This document shows, one piece after another, positions 47,242-56,943 of a stretch of 64,000 nucleotides of DNA. The stretch lies in the NCBI GenBank assembly GCA_963736975.1, contig CAVTQY010000001.1, positions 3,968,001 to 4,032,000 of the forward strand. The letters run 5' to 3'. The notes under the pieces were generated by a model. It did not search any database, was not told where the DNA came from, and saw only the letters and a program-made list of their open reading frames with translations. The number at the start of each line of letters is the position of its first letter. The first letter of the stretch is position 1. The position numbers and the translations under genes are program-made. Source of the DNA: CAVTQY01 sp963736975 (GTDB lineage Bacteria; Pseudomonadota; Alphaproteobacteria; Acetobacterales; Acetobacteraceae).

Positions 47242-47490
47242 ATGACAACGAAAATGGATGTACGACGCGGCGTCAAAATCAAGGGTGCCCTTCCCGCTCC
47301 CGAGACGTCCGTCCTGCGGATGGTTTCGGCGCCGCCGGACGAAGAGGTTCAGGGGCAGTTCTTTTACAGCGGCTGGACCCAGTGCCCGGACTGCCAGCAG
47401 ATCGGCTGGACGGCGGGGCTGAACAGCGAGGCGGTCAATACCATCCTGTGCGCCGCGTGCGGCTGCCATTTCCAGGTTTCCCCGAGGTGA
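47242..47490 (+). CDS. Small CxxC-X18-CxxC protein (paralog 2), 82 aa
   Basis: The ATG has a very strong ribosome site (AGGAGGAGG). The N-terminal half (MDVRRGVKIKGALPAPETSV) resembles that of paralog 1. The C-terminal half is CPDCQQIGWTAGLNSEAV ... ILCAACGCHFQ: the same two CxxC pairs 18 residues apart and the same GWTxGL. A fifth cysteine follows the last pair. It is a stand-alone gene under its own CRP-like promoter, a likely partner or second substrate of the exporter 7 kb away. Confidence 0.8.
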   Translation: MTTKMDVRRGVKIKGALPAPETSVLRMVSAPPDEEVQGQFFYSGWTQCPDCQQIGWTAGLNSEAVNTILCAACGCHFQVSPR

Positions 47491-47704
47491 ATCGGGTTTG
47501 AAAGCGGGCCGGCCTGTCAGGAGGTCCGGCTCGTCAGTTCTTAAATTATATTTTACTTGTAACCGCATCAGTCGTGCGGCGGCCACCTCCTCCCGCCCCA
47601 TGGAAGGCACGCCCCCCCAGAGCGATCTCGACACCCCGAGTTCGCTCCGCAGCCAGTCTGCTGCGTCCACCACCGCCGGCCAGGTCGGCCGCGGGGTGGC
47701 TAGT

Positions 47705-48759
47705 CTAAGCAGAGATTCGCGGCTTGGCCAACGGAAGCACCCGGCGCTCTGTGTTCAGCTTGTCCACTGCTTGGTGGATCGCCCGATCAAGTTCGTCAGC
47801 ATCAGCGAAGGTTTGATGGGCGAGGTGATGCCTTGAGATCGTGCCAGACGACCTCGATGTCGTTCAATTCCGGCGCATACTTAGGCAACCACTCGACGGT
47901 AAGCCAGTGCGCACGGGCAGCCAGCGCGGCCAGAGAGAGCTTGCTGGTATGGATCGGACCATTGTCCTCGACCAGCACTACCGGCTTGGTGGGTTGGCCG
48001 GGCTTGGGACCGTAACGCCGATCCAATTGCTCGAGATGGGCGACGAAGTCGCTGCTGCGCTTGGTTGGGCTGGTGTGCACGATGAGTTGGCGTGTGACGT
48101 GATCGAGGGAGCCCAGCATGGCGACCTTCTTGGCCTGGCCCGGTGCCGGCACACGCAAGTCCGCCCCGACTTTGGCCCATACGCGCGCGAGATAGCGATG
48201 CGTCAGTGCCTCGCTTTCTACGCCGTAGAGCAGAACAATGTCTCCGGCTTCAGCCTGTTGTTTGCGCAATTGCAGGCGCAGGCCGACCCGCTCGACCTCC
48301 TCGGCGGTCTGGCGTCCCTTCAGCGTGTGTCGCGGTCGCCGCCAACGGAACTTTTTTTGCGCAGCGCCTTGGATAATTGCGACCGGCTGATGCGAACGCC
48401 CTCACGCGCTTCGATCTCGGCGCGCAGCCGAGGAAGCGTCCAGTTGCGCCGGTCGGCCACCGGTTCCTCCAGTAAGGGCGTGACGACGCGGAAAGCCGCT
48501 TCACTCTTCACCGGGGCTGGGCCGGGCGCCACACTGGCCTTGAGCGCTTCGACGCCGCCTTCCATGAAGGCGCTGCGCCACAGGCGGACCGTGTCTTCGC
48601 GCACGCCGAACGCCTCGGCGATCCGCGGGCTGGTCCAGCCGGCCAGCGTCAACAACACGCGCGGGCCCGGTCCGCCTCGCCGCGATCACGCGAGCCAGCT
48701 AGGAATCTCAGGGCGGCTCGTTGTTCCTCGGTTGCCGAGAGTGGCGACTTTCCAGCCAT
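47705..48759 (-). pseudogene. IS630 family transposase, several frameshifts
   Basis: The ATG at 48759 begins MAGKSPLSATEEQRAALRFL. A missing G near 48660 breaks the frame; it continues with the HTH (WTSPRIAEAFGVREDTVRLW). A slip at an A7 run near 48350 (possibly programmed) leads to the DDE part (IVLLYGVESEALTHRYLARV; VVLVEDNGPIHTSKLSL; YAPELNDIEVVWHDLKA). A third lesion near 47840 displaces the C-terminus, ending at 47705. This copy marks the right edge of the island. Confidence 0.82.
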
Positions 48760-48830
48760 GCCGTGCACCTGCGAATCGGTGCCGGAAGCGAATCCGATCG
48801 CCAATCGTTGGTCAACCAGCCGGATTCTGC

Positions 48831-49055
48831 TTAGCAGGGAGGGCGATCGGTTCCAGCCGAGATGTTGCCGTCCAGGGCTGTCGCTCGCGCCTCCAACTCA
48901 CCGGCAAACGCCAGTAGTCGTGGTTCCGCCTCGTCACCGGAAAGACGATGCGCCAATTGTCGCGCCCGCCATGCTCGCGCCCGGAGTGCATCGGGCGATT
49001 TGGTCTCGTCTTCGCGATGCGGCACGGTTGTGTTCCCCCGATAGTGCTGGCGCAT
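48831..49055 (-). CDS. Small hypothetical protein, 74 aa
   Basis: The ATG at 49055 opens a polar, Arg/Glu/Ala-rich protein whose helical core (RARQLAHRLSGDEAEPRLLA) resembles short alphaproteobacterial proteins of unknown function. No signal peptide or membrane segment. The ribosome site is weak, so the start is uncertain. Confidence 0.45.
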   Translation of the reverse strand: MRQHYRGNTTVPHREDETKSPDALRARAWRARQLAHRLSGDEAEPRLLAFAGELEARATALDGNISAGTDRPPC

Positions 49056-49137
49056 GCAAAGCGGCGACAGGTTGCGGGATCGCTTGCGCGGCAAAGGTGG
49101 AAAAAAACGCATCGACGAAGCTGCCCTGGCGTGCCTT

Positions 49138-49983
49138 TCACCTCCGGCGGCGACTGACAACACCGATTGGAACCAGTCCAACGGCGAGGAGCAGGGCCGA
49201 TGCCGGCTCCGGCACCGCTGCGACGGAGGCCCCAAATTGAGCGTGGGCTGAATTGCCCCGACTTGCAATCAGAGTCGCGGTGGAACTGGACCCGCCATCC
49301 GCCTCGAAGGTGGTGGCCGAAATGGGAAACAGTTCGCCCGGCGGATGCACCACGTGCAAATCGAACCCGAGAAAGGTGTTCGATGAAAACTGATGCGGCA
49401 CATCGGCAATGGTCGCCTGGATGTTGCCATACGCCGCGAATTGGACTGGTGTTGTGCCCTCGAAGGCAGTCGGCACCAGGGTCACCGTGCCCTGGATCAG
49501 ACTACCATCGCCAAGCAGTGTCAGGTCAGTGCCGCCGCTCTCATAGGCAACTCCGGTCGCACCAAGCCCGTAGGTCGCGAGACCGTTGAAGCCATAAACC
49601 GAGTATGAGAGCGACGAGTAGGTTGCGACGATCCCGCTCGACGTCACCGCCTGTGTGCCCGTCGCCTGATAACGCACAAAGGCGCCCCATCCATCGCCGG
49701 AGGGATCGTCGAAACGGCTGGGGCTGATCGCGTGTCCGTTGAGGGCGAATCCGAGAACCGGCAGATATCCAGCCTCGGTAAAAGCTCCGGTCGCGGGGTT
49801 CACAACGATCTGTCCAAAGTCCGACAGCTGCACCATGTCGGCGGTGAATTTCGACCCGTCCAGATGCAGCGGTCGCGGATTCCAGTCGAATGTCGGTGTC
49901 GGGATCGTGCCGGCCTTTCCGGCTACGGAAATGAGACAGCCTAGAGCGGCGAGTGTTAGCAGGCGGATGTGATGAAATTTCAT
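49138..49983 (-). CDS. PEP-CTERM sorted extracellular protein, 281 aa
   Basis: The signal peptide MKFHHIRLLTLAALGCLISV leads to a beta-rich mature domain. The C-terminus is a PEP-CTERM anchor: VPEPASALLLAVGLVPIGVV followed by SRRRR, the signal for exosortase processing. Such proteins are often linked to exopolysaccharide or biofilm. No exosortase gene lies in the window. The ATG at 49983 has AGGAG upstream. Confidence 0.85.
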   Translation of the reverse strand: MKFHHIRLLTLAALGCLISVAGKAGTIPTPTFDWNPRPLHLDGSKFTADMVQLSDFGQIVVNPATGAFTEAGYLPVLGFALNGHAISPSRFDDPSGDGWGAFVRYQATGTQAVTSSGIVATYSSLSYSVYGFNGLATYGLGATGVAYESGGTDLTLLGDGSLIQGTVTLVPTAFEGTTPVQFAAYGNIQATIADVPHQFSSNTFLGFDLHVVHPPGELFPISATTFEADGGSSSTATLIASRGNSAHAQFGASVAAVPEPASALLLAVGLVPIGVVSRRRR

Positions 49984-50220
49984 AGTGCTCCTGCCTCGGC
50001 CTCGGGACGGCATCAGTCATGCGGTTCCCGGATTGTTCTATCCCGTGAGGGGGGGGGCTATACCTCTGGTTGAATGGTGCAGGATTGTGCTACCAAAAAC
50101 AAGCATCGTTTGAGGCAGAGTCGTGCACGACGTGAGGTATGGCCCAGGCACGACATTCCAGGCGGCAGCATCCGGACCTGCGCATGGTCTGGTTGTCGCG
50201 TCCCCCGGTCACACCCCTCG

Positions 50221-50520
50221 GCAGTGACACCCCCCCCGCAGGAGTGACATTCGGCTCTACAGTTACAGGCAGGTGTCACTGCCCATTCTTTCTAGGATTC
50301 TCTAGGGGTTGAGAGAGAGTCAGTGAAATCAGTGATAGGGGTTCGAGCGTAGGGAAAAGGAGGTGCCCCTCCCTCCCGTCCGCAATCCGGATGGCGTCGG
50401 ATTTCCCGAGAGTTGAAACCCCGTCACTGGTGTCACTGATATCACTGCCCGGGTCTAACCATATGAAATGGTTGACAATTTGGCAGTAATACCTCAAATG
50501 ATAGGGTGTCACTGCCTGAC
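50221..50520. repeat. Cluster of GGTGTCACTGC repeats
   Basis: GGTGTCACTGC occurs at about 50272 and 50505, its complement at 50221-50231, and several shorter CACTG/CAGTG copies lie between (50320-50335, 50422-50448). Surrounding bases are non-coding. The spacing is irregular. It may be a replication- or regulator-binding array, or decayed DNA of an integrated element; I cannot say which. Confidence 0.5.
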
Positions 50521-50756
50521 GACCGAGGGGACCGCCACGACGAGGAAGCCGGCCCACTACCCTCAAAGAAGAACCCGTTTGCCGCAATGCCGCGCTGCGG
50601 AGCGAAGACCGCTCCGGCGCTCCTTGCCGGCGTATCGGCAACGCACGGAATGGTCGGTGCATCCTGCACGGCGGCCGTGCAGGCGCCCCAACAGGTCAAC
50701 GCAACGGTGCTTGGCGCCACGGCGGGGGCGACAAAAGAAGCTGTTGCCCAGCGCCG

Positions 50757-51058
50757 GGCCGCTAGCTTGACCCGCCGCACGCTGATCCGCACCAGCGCCC
50801 CCAACTTCAGCGGTTTAAACCGTATCGTCCCGCAGGCGGCAGCCGCAAACTGCGTGTCCGCCAGCCCGATCCGGCGCAGCGCGCACAGCAGCACATAGGC
50901 CAGCGAGGCGAACCACAGGCGCAACTGATTGGCCCGCATGGTCGCCGCAGAAGTGCGATCGGCGAACAGGTCGAGCTGGCACTCTTTGATCCGGTTCTCC
51001 ATCTCGCCGCGCGCACAATAGATCGTCTCCTAGAGATACCGCGCCGCCGCCTCGCCAC
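50757..51058 (-). pseudogene. IS1380 family transposase, C-terminal fragment
   Basis: Reads GEMENRIKECQLDLFADRTS, then NQLRLWFASLAYVLLCALRR, the end of the catalytic domain of IS1380-type transposases with its final Glu. It is fused head-to-tail with the IS110 fragment at about 51060 and dissolves into unrelated sequence below 50757. Confidence 0.75.
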
Positions 51059-51069
51059 GTTTGATGTTC

Positions 51070-51487
51070 CGGTTCTCCCCGCAGCCAGCCGAGGAAGGCA
51101 CGCTTCAGCATCTCCGTGTCAAGCCGATCTGTCTTCGCTCGCCTATGTTCCCGCGACACGGCAACGCTGGCGGCGTGAATGACATACGCTTCGATACCGC
51201 GGTTCCGTAACCACCGCGCGAGCCAAAACCCGTCACGACCAGCCTCAAAGGCCACAACCAAACGCTTGATCTTGCGGCCGGCCTTCGTGGCCTCATTCCG
51301 CTACCGGGTGCAGCAACCGGAGAACGTCGTCTTGATGCGCCTCCAGCTTCTTGAGCGGCGCACGACTAAGTCCAGGAACGATCGCCGCGACAAGCCAGCT
51401 CTTCAGGCTCATATCGATAACAGCGATCAGTGTGGTATTCTGATCAAAGGCGGTGAGGGAACGGCTCAGGTCATCCACTTGAGACAT
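51070..51487 (-). pseudogene. IS110 family transposase, N-terminal fragment
   Basis: The ATG at 51487 begins MSQVDDLSRSLTAFDQNTTL. An extra C near 51312 shifts the frame, which continues RLVVAFEAGRDGFWLARWLR and SVAVSREHRRAKTDRLDTEM. The catalytic C-terminal half is lost at the IS1380 junction. It differs from the IS110 copies at 13044-14150 and 55160-56194. Confidence 0.75.
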
Positions 51488-51524
51488 GGGGCACCTCATC
51501 GGTTGTCTGGCAGCGTCGATGATG

Positions 51525-51974
51525 CCTCACCCTCGCCGCCCGCCCCATAGCATCTTTTTCTGCGCTTTTCACACTCTGGCTGTCGATCACGCAGGCGGTC
51601 GGGCTGGCCTCACGTTCGGCCTGCTCGCGGCATTTGGCGTAGAGTGTGTGATGGATCTTCTGCAACGTGCCTTCGCAACCCCACAAGCAGAAATAGCCGT
51701 TCACTGTGCTTCGTGGCGGCAGGTCCTTCGGGATGTAGCGCCACTGACAGCCGGTGCTCAGCACATACATCACGCCGTTGACGACTTCGCGCACGTTCGC
51801 CGTGCGCTTGCCGCCACCGCGCTTCGCAGGCGGGATCAAGGGCTCGATCAGCTGCCACTCCGCGTCGGTGAGGTCGCTGGGATAACGCAGCTGGTCACGG
51901 TCATATCGACGGCGGTTCTCGGTCGTCACATCGGGCACCTCGCGAATCGGTGCCACACAGCGAATCACAGCCAA
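51525..51974 (-). pseudogene. IS5 family transposase, N-terminal fragment
   Basis: Shows the IS5 N-terminal domain (SDLTDAEWQLIEPLIPPAKR; VNGVMYVLSTGCQWRYIPKD) and the first catalytic Asp region (ACVIDSQSVKSAEKD), then ends at the junction near 51525. The remaining catalytic residues are missing. Confidence 0.82.
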
Positions 51975-52197
51975 ACCGATCCGTTCAAGCCGGTTCCGTT
52001 AAGCGATTCGAATGACTCTCAAAGTCGCCGGACGGACACTTAGCGGCTGCCGTCAGCGCTCGACCCTGCGCTCGGGTCCCTCCGCCGCCCAGCAGGGTCC
52101 CATCATCGGCATGGCACATCTCCTTGAGCACCCAGTCCTGGCGCATTCTTGCCGCGAAGCTGCGGCTGACTGCTTCTCAGGGCAGCAGGAGAAGACA

Positions 52198-53726
52198 GTG
52201 CATCGTCGATCGATCCTGGGGGGCGCCGCGTCCCTCTCCCTGCTTCACACGATCGCCCGCGCGGCGCCCGCACCCGCCGCTCCAGCAATGGAACCGTTCG
52301 ACAGCAACACAGTCATCGCACATGCCCGCGCGCTCGCGGCGCAGCCGTACAAGCCGCCCGACCAGACACTCCCCAAGGAACTCGCCAACCTGACGTATCA
52401 AGACTACCGATCGATCCGCTTCAACCCGGAGAAAGCGCTCTGGCGCGGTCAGGGCATCAACTTCACCGCCGAATTCTTCCATCGGGGATTTCTCTACAAA
52501 GACCGCGTGGATATTTTCGAGGTCGCCGGCGGTCAGGCCACCCCGATCCGCTACAGCCCGGACCTGTTCATTTCAGACAAGGTAAAACTGCCGGCCGCCG
52601 CCTCGAACGCAGAGCTCGGCTTTGCCGGCTTTCGCCTGCATTATCCGCTGAACCGGCTCGACTATTTCGACGAGGTCTGCACCTTTCTCGGCGCCAGCTA
52701 TTTCCGCGCCGTCGCGCGCGGCCAGGGATACGGCCTGTCGGCGCGCGGGCTGGCGATCAAAACGGCGGATCCATCCGGCGAGGAATTCCCCCTGTTCCGC
52801 AGCTTCTGGCTGCAGCGCCCGACACCGGGAGCGGACGTCGTCGACGTGTACGCCCTGCTCGACAGTCCGAGCGCCGCCGCCGCGTTCCATTTCGCGATCC
52901 GTCCCGGCCAGGCGACGGTCTTCGATACCGACATGGTCATCTTCCCACGCGTGGATATCGCGCTGGCCGGCCTGGCGCCGCTGACCACCATGTTCTACTT
53001 CGCCGCGAACGACCGCGCCGGCGTCGATGACTGGCGCGCCGCCGTCCACGATTCCGACAGTCTCGTGCTGCGCACCGGCCATGACGAGCGTATTTTCCGG
53101 CCGCTCGACAACCCAGCCAGCCTGCAGATCAGCGCCTTCTCCGACACCGATCCGCGCGGCTTCGGGCTGATGCAGCGCCAGCGCCGTTTCGCCGGCTACG
53201 AGGACCTGGAGTCGCATTACGAAAACCGGCCCTCCCTCTGGGTCGAGCCGGTCGGCGGTTGGGGCCAGGGCGTTGTCGAGTTGGTGGAGATCCCCTCCAA
53301 GAAAGAAATCAACGACAATATCGTGGCGTTCTGGCGCCCCCGCGATCCCTTGAAAGCCAAGAGCGAGCCCAAATTCGCCTACCGGTTGTCCTGGTGCTGG
53401 TCGCCGCCGAACCCAGGACCGGTGGCGGACGTTGTGCAAACACGCAGCGGCACCTCCTTCGATGGGAAGCATCGCCAGTTCATCATCGATTTCGCCGGCC
53501 TGCCGCTCAAATCATGGCAGCGGACACGCCGCCGGGCCTCGATGTCGGTTCCGACAAAGGGAAGATTCTCAATCCGGTGGTCGAACAGAACCCCGAACTC
53601 AAAGGCTGGCGGGTGAGTTTCGAACTCGATACCGGCGGGGAGAAGGTGGTCGAAATGCACGTCCGTCTGATGGACGGCGACAAGCCGCTGACCGAGACCT
53701 GGATCGCCCGGTGGACGCCCTCCTGA
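52198..53726 (+). pseudogene. opgG: Glucan biosynthesis protein OpgG, frameshifted near the C-terminus
   Basis: A GTG start at 52198 (AGGAG upstream) opens a Tat-type signal (HRRSILGGAASLSLLHTIAR) and the MdoG domain, with SYFRAVARGQGYGLSARGLA and the later WVEPVGGWGQGVVELVEIPS. One base is missing near 53513 (CTCAAATCATGG); the correct frame then runs through LDVGSDKGKILNPVVEQNPE to 53726. OpgG elongates or branches the beta-glucan backbone of osmoregulated periplasmic glucans. The truncated protein would lose the immunoglobulin-like C-terminal domain. Confidence 0.88.
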
Positions 53727-53912
53727 ATGCGGCCGCCGCGCCGGCGGATGCGCCATGGCCGCTCCCGCCCGAGGCGCCGTTGGAGATGCCCATCCAGTCG
53801 CTACGTACTTCGCCCGGCGCTCGGCGCCGGCCCGCGTCATCGCCGCGGCTGATCGATCTGCGCCGTACCCTGGTGGTGGGCGGCGCCGTTGTCATGACCG
53901 TCGCGGCCACAA
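53711..53912 (+). pseudogene. opgH: OpgH glucosyltransferase, N-terminal remnant
   Basis: A GTG at 53711 overlaps the end of opgG and opens a Pro/Ala-rich cytoplasmic tail typical of OpgH (PWPLPPEAPLEMPIQSLRTS) and the start of the first TM helix (LRRTLVVGGAVVMTVAA). It then joins IS21 istB sequence at about 53912. Virtually the whole glucosyltransferase is gone. Confidence 0.65.
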
Positions 53913-53988
53913 TGACTTCATCAAATGCTGCCTTCATCCCATAGAGCTTCAGCTCGCCCATGGCGGCGAGAATCTCGGACCGTTCCAT
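53912..53988 (-). pseudogene. istB: IstB, N-terminal fragment
   Basis: Starts at ATG 53988 overlapping the istA stop (TGATG), reads MERSEILAAMGELKLYGMKA, and ends at the opgH junction after about 25 codons. Confidence 0.75.
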
Positions 53989-55159
53989 CAGTGGACACTC
54001 CTAAGGCTATCGTATCGCGTGCAATCAGCGCTAGGTGCGTGGCGCAGCCGCAGTGCATCCGGCGTGGTGATCGTCAGCGGTGGTGCGGGTTCTCGCCGCC
54101 GGGCCAGGATGTTGATGATGACGTCGGCGGAGTGCACACCCTCGCGCAGCGCTTCCAGGCACGCCGCCTCAACCGCGGGCAGGCCGTCGCTCAGCACCGT
54201 GGTGAGGATGTTGACCATCTGGCGGTCGCCGTCGGCCGCCCCAGCAAGCTTGCGGCGGACCCGCTCCAGCCCGGCGGGCAGCACCCAATCCTTGAACGGA
54301 GTGCCGTTCCTCAACGCACCGGGCTTGCGCGCCAGAACCGGCACGTAGTGCCAGGGATCGAACACCGTCTGGTCGCGCCCGAAGCAGCGGCGGTGATCGC
54401 CGACAACCCGCCCGTCCTGGCGTAACTCGATCCGATCGGCATAGGCGCGGATTTCCACCGGCCGCCCGACGGCCTGGGCCGACACCGAGTATTTGTTCCT
54501 GTCGAACTGAACCAGGCAGGTCTTTGCCACCGCCGCGGTCACCGCATGGAACCCGTCGAAGCGCCCGGCATACGGTACCAGACTGGCGCGCTCCGCCTCG
54601 AACATCTGCCAAACTGTCTGCTCACGCAGCTCCGGGTGGCGGTGCGTCTTGGCGTAGGTGATGCTCTGGTCCAATAGCCAGGCATTCAGTTCATCGTAAC
54701 TCTTCACACGCAGCCGCGGGGTGAAGAAGCGTTCCCGTACCAGACCGACCTGGTTCTCGACCTGTCCCTTCTCCCAGCCCGACGCCGGATTGCAGGCAAC
54801 CGGATCAACCAGATAGTGGCTGCACATCCGCAAGAAGCGCCGATTGTAGGCGCGCTCGCGCCCGACAAAGATCGCCTCCACGGCGGTTTTCATGTTGTCG
54901 TAGATGCCGCGCGTGCAGGAGCCCCTGAAGAACGCGAACGCCCGATCATGGGCGTCGAACACCATCTCCTGCGTCTCGCGCGGGTAGGCTCGCACGAACA
55001 ACATCCGGCTGTAACACAGCCGGACGTGCGCCACTTTCACCGTCACCACCGCGCCGTTGATCAGCACCACCTCGTGGCTCCAGATCCTATGAAGACGGTA
55101 GATAGCGGCCGGCGCTGTGGCAGAGTGCGGTCGCGATCTCGTAACTCTGGAGACAGCCC

Positions 55160-56194
55160 ATGCAGTTAATAGCCGGACGACACGAAGAACCAACCGCTAC
55201 CTGCACCGATATTGGCGCAATTTTTGTTTCCTTGGAACTCAGCCGCTCGATCTGGCTTGTCACGTCAGTGTCGCCAGGCAACGGCGAGAAGATGTCAAAG
55301 TACGCCGTTCCCGTCGGAGATGTATGCGCATTATTCACTCGTTTTGCAGAACTCAGGAAGAAGGTCTTTGTTCGAACTGGGAAAGCGGCTCCAATCATCG
55401 TCATACAGGAAGCCGGGCTTGACGGCTTCTGGATTCATCGCACGCTGGAGGGTAAAGGGGTCGAAAGCCACGTTGTGGACCCCGCATCTGTTGCGACGTC
55501 ACGGCGACGTCGAAGGGCGAAGACCGATAAGATTGATGGAGAAGCGTTGGTTCGGACGCTGTTGGCCTACAAGCGTGACGAACCCCGGGTGTGTGCAATG
55601 GTCAAAGCGCCAACTCCCGAGGAAGAAGATCGCCGCCGACTTTGTCGGGAACGAAAGACCTTGACCGACGAGCGCGTCCTGCACGTCAACAGGATCAAGG
55701 GATTGCTGTTCTCTCAGGGCATATCTCGGTATGAGCCACTGCGCCACGATCGTCGGCGACGGCTCGAGGGGCTCAAGACGGGTGATGGCCGTTCCTTGCC
55801 CGACCATCTCAAACGCCAGATCGAGCGTGAACTCGATCGGCTCGAACTCTTGCTCGAGCAGATCAAGATCGTCGAGGGCGAGCGGGACGCGTTGCTTGCT
55901 GCGCAACATGGTACAGTAGCAGCACCGGCAGCCATGTTGCTTGGGATCAAAGGCATAGGACCGGAATTTGCAGCCATCCTTTGGTCGGAAGGGTTATTCA
56001 GGCACTTCGATAACCGACGCCAGGTCGCTTCTTATGCAGGTCTAGCGCCAACACCCTGGCAGAGCGGCTCGATCGATCGCGAGCAAGGGGTATCCAAGGC
56101 GGGTAATGCGCGATTGCGAACGACCCTTATCCAACTCGCATGGCTGTGGCTGCGCCATCAGCCACAATCGGCCTCGTTATCGAGGGCGCCGTGA
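55160..56194 (+). CDS. IS110 family transposase, 344 aa
   Basis: An N-terminal RuvC-like DEDD domain (VIQEAGLDGFWIHRTLEGKG; VATSRRRRRAKTDKIDGEAL; TPEEEDRRRLCRERKTLTD) is followed by the Tnp20 domain (LLGIKGIGPEFAAILWSEGL; RQVASYAGLAPTPWQSGSID; KAGNARLRTTLIQLAWLWLR). The frame is intact to SLSRAP, but many relatives extend further, so the C-terminus may be trimmed. IS110 recombinases are guided by a structured bridge RNA encoded in the element's non-coding end. Confidence 0.85.
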   Translation: MQLIAGRHEEPTATCTDIGAIFVSLELSRSIWLVTSVSPGNGEKMSKYAVPVGDVCALFTRFAELRKKVFVRTGKAAPIIVIQEAGLDGFWIHRTLEGKGVESHVVDPASVATSRRRRRAKTDKIDGEALVRTLLAYKRDEPRVCAMVKAPTPEEEDRRRLCRERKTLTDERVLHVNRIKGLLFSQGISRYEPLRHDRRRRLEGLKTGDGRSLPDHLKRQIERELDRLELLLEQIKIVEGERDALLAAQHGTVAAPAAMLLGIKGIGPEFAAILWSEGLFRHFDNRRQVASYAGLAPTPWQSGSIDREQGVSKAGNARLRTTLIQLAWLWLRHQPQSASLSRAP

Positions 56195-56501
56195 TGAAGG
56201 CTGCCTGAAGCGTGCTACAAAGCTGATCTTGTAATCTCCCAGGGGACCTTTTGATCCTGGCGGGATCCAGGTGGACGAACCGTAGTTCGATTTGGCAACC
56301 AATGCCGAGCTCCAGAATGGTCTCGTTCTCCTGAGCCATCGCCGCGACGCACGCGGGATATTGGTGCAGCCGCAAATTGCGGCGACCGTATGTGAGTTTG
56401 AACCGGTACTGGAAAACAGGCCGTGTCATGCAATTTGGCTCAGGCCATGGATGCCGAAAACAATTCAGGAGCCTGCGATTTGTCTTGACTGTGCTCATGT
56501 G
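56195..56501 (+). other. 3' non-coding end of IS110 (candidate guide RNA region)
   Basis: About 300 bases after the transposase stop, without a gene, up to the restored istA junction. Its length and position fit the guide-RNA-bearing end of IS1111-like elements. I have not folded it; the assignment rests on family knowledge and position only. Confidence 0.35.
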
Positions 56502-56943
56502 AGTCGAACTGATAGGCTTCGCTCGGTGCGAAACTGAGCGGAATGAACGCGTCAACCGAGGTCGCCGCCCGATCGCGCTGCCACACCCGCGCATAGCGCC
56601 GCACAGCGTCGTAGCCCCCGTCGTAACCGAGCCCGCGAAGCGCTTCGAACATTCGGATCAGCGTCAACCGTTCGCGCCTGGGCTTCGCCTCGTTCGAACG
56701 CCAGCATCCGATCCAGTGCGTCCTGCCAGGGGCCGATCCGCGGCAGCGGCTGCTCAGCCCGCTCGTAATGGAACTCGGTCGCCTCCGATCGCAGAACCTT
56801 CCGCACCACCTTCCGCGAAACCTTCAGCTCTCGGCAGATCGCCCTGATCGGCTTCTTCTGGACGAAATACGCCCGGCGGATCTTCGCGATCGTCTCCAAA
56901 ACCAGCATCCCGCTCCAGGCTCCCGTGCAACACGGAAACCATC

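Larger units (their letters stand above)
55082..56501 (+). mobile_element. IS110 family element inserted in istA (about 1,420 bp)
   Basis: Boundaries were deduced from restoring the istA sequence (cgtggctcc left of 55082, agtcgaactg from 56502). No inverted repeats or target duplication were evident, as usual for IS110. The element has a short 5' non-coding end (78 bp) and a long 3' non-coding end (about 300 bp). Confidence 0.78.
53912..56908 (-). mobile_element. IS21 family remnant, itself interrupted by IS110
   Basis: On the minus strand, istA (56908-53988, split) is followed by the first 25 codons of istB, fused directly to opgH. No terminal repeat is present at the opgH side, so this is a deletion junction rather than a clean insertion. 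It is a different lineage from the intact IS21 at 6530-9030. Confidence 0.8.
53988..56908 (-). pseudogene. istA: IstA, split by IS110 and frameshifted
   Basis: N-terminal part 56908-56502: MLVLETIAKIRRAYFVQKKP with HTH, a frameshift near 56694, then AFIPLSFAPSEAYQFD. The C-terminal part resumes at 55081 (SHEVVLINGAVVTVKVAHVR) and runs through GIYDNMKTAVEAIF and WEKGQVENQVGLV to the stop at 53988. The two halves fit together exactly at the codon for Trp in QFDWSHE once the IS110 at 55082-56501 is removed. Confidence 0.85.

Noticed and set aside
49135..49150. TTTCACCTCCGG resembling part of the CRP-like promoters
   Set aside because: Lies in the coding end of the PEP-CTERM gene, with no palindromic partner and no -10 at the right distance.
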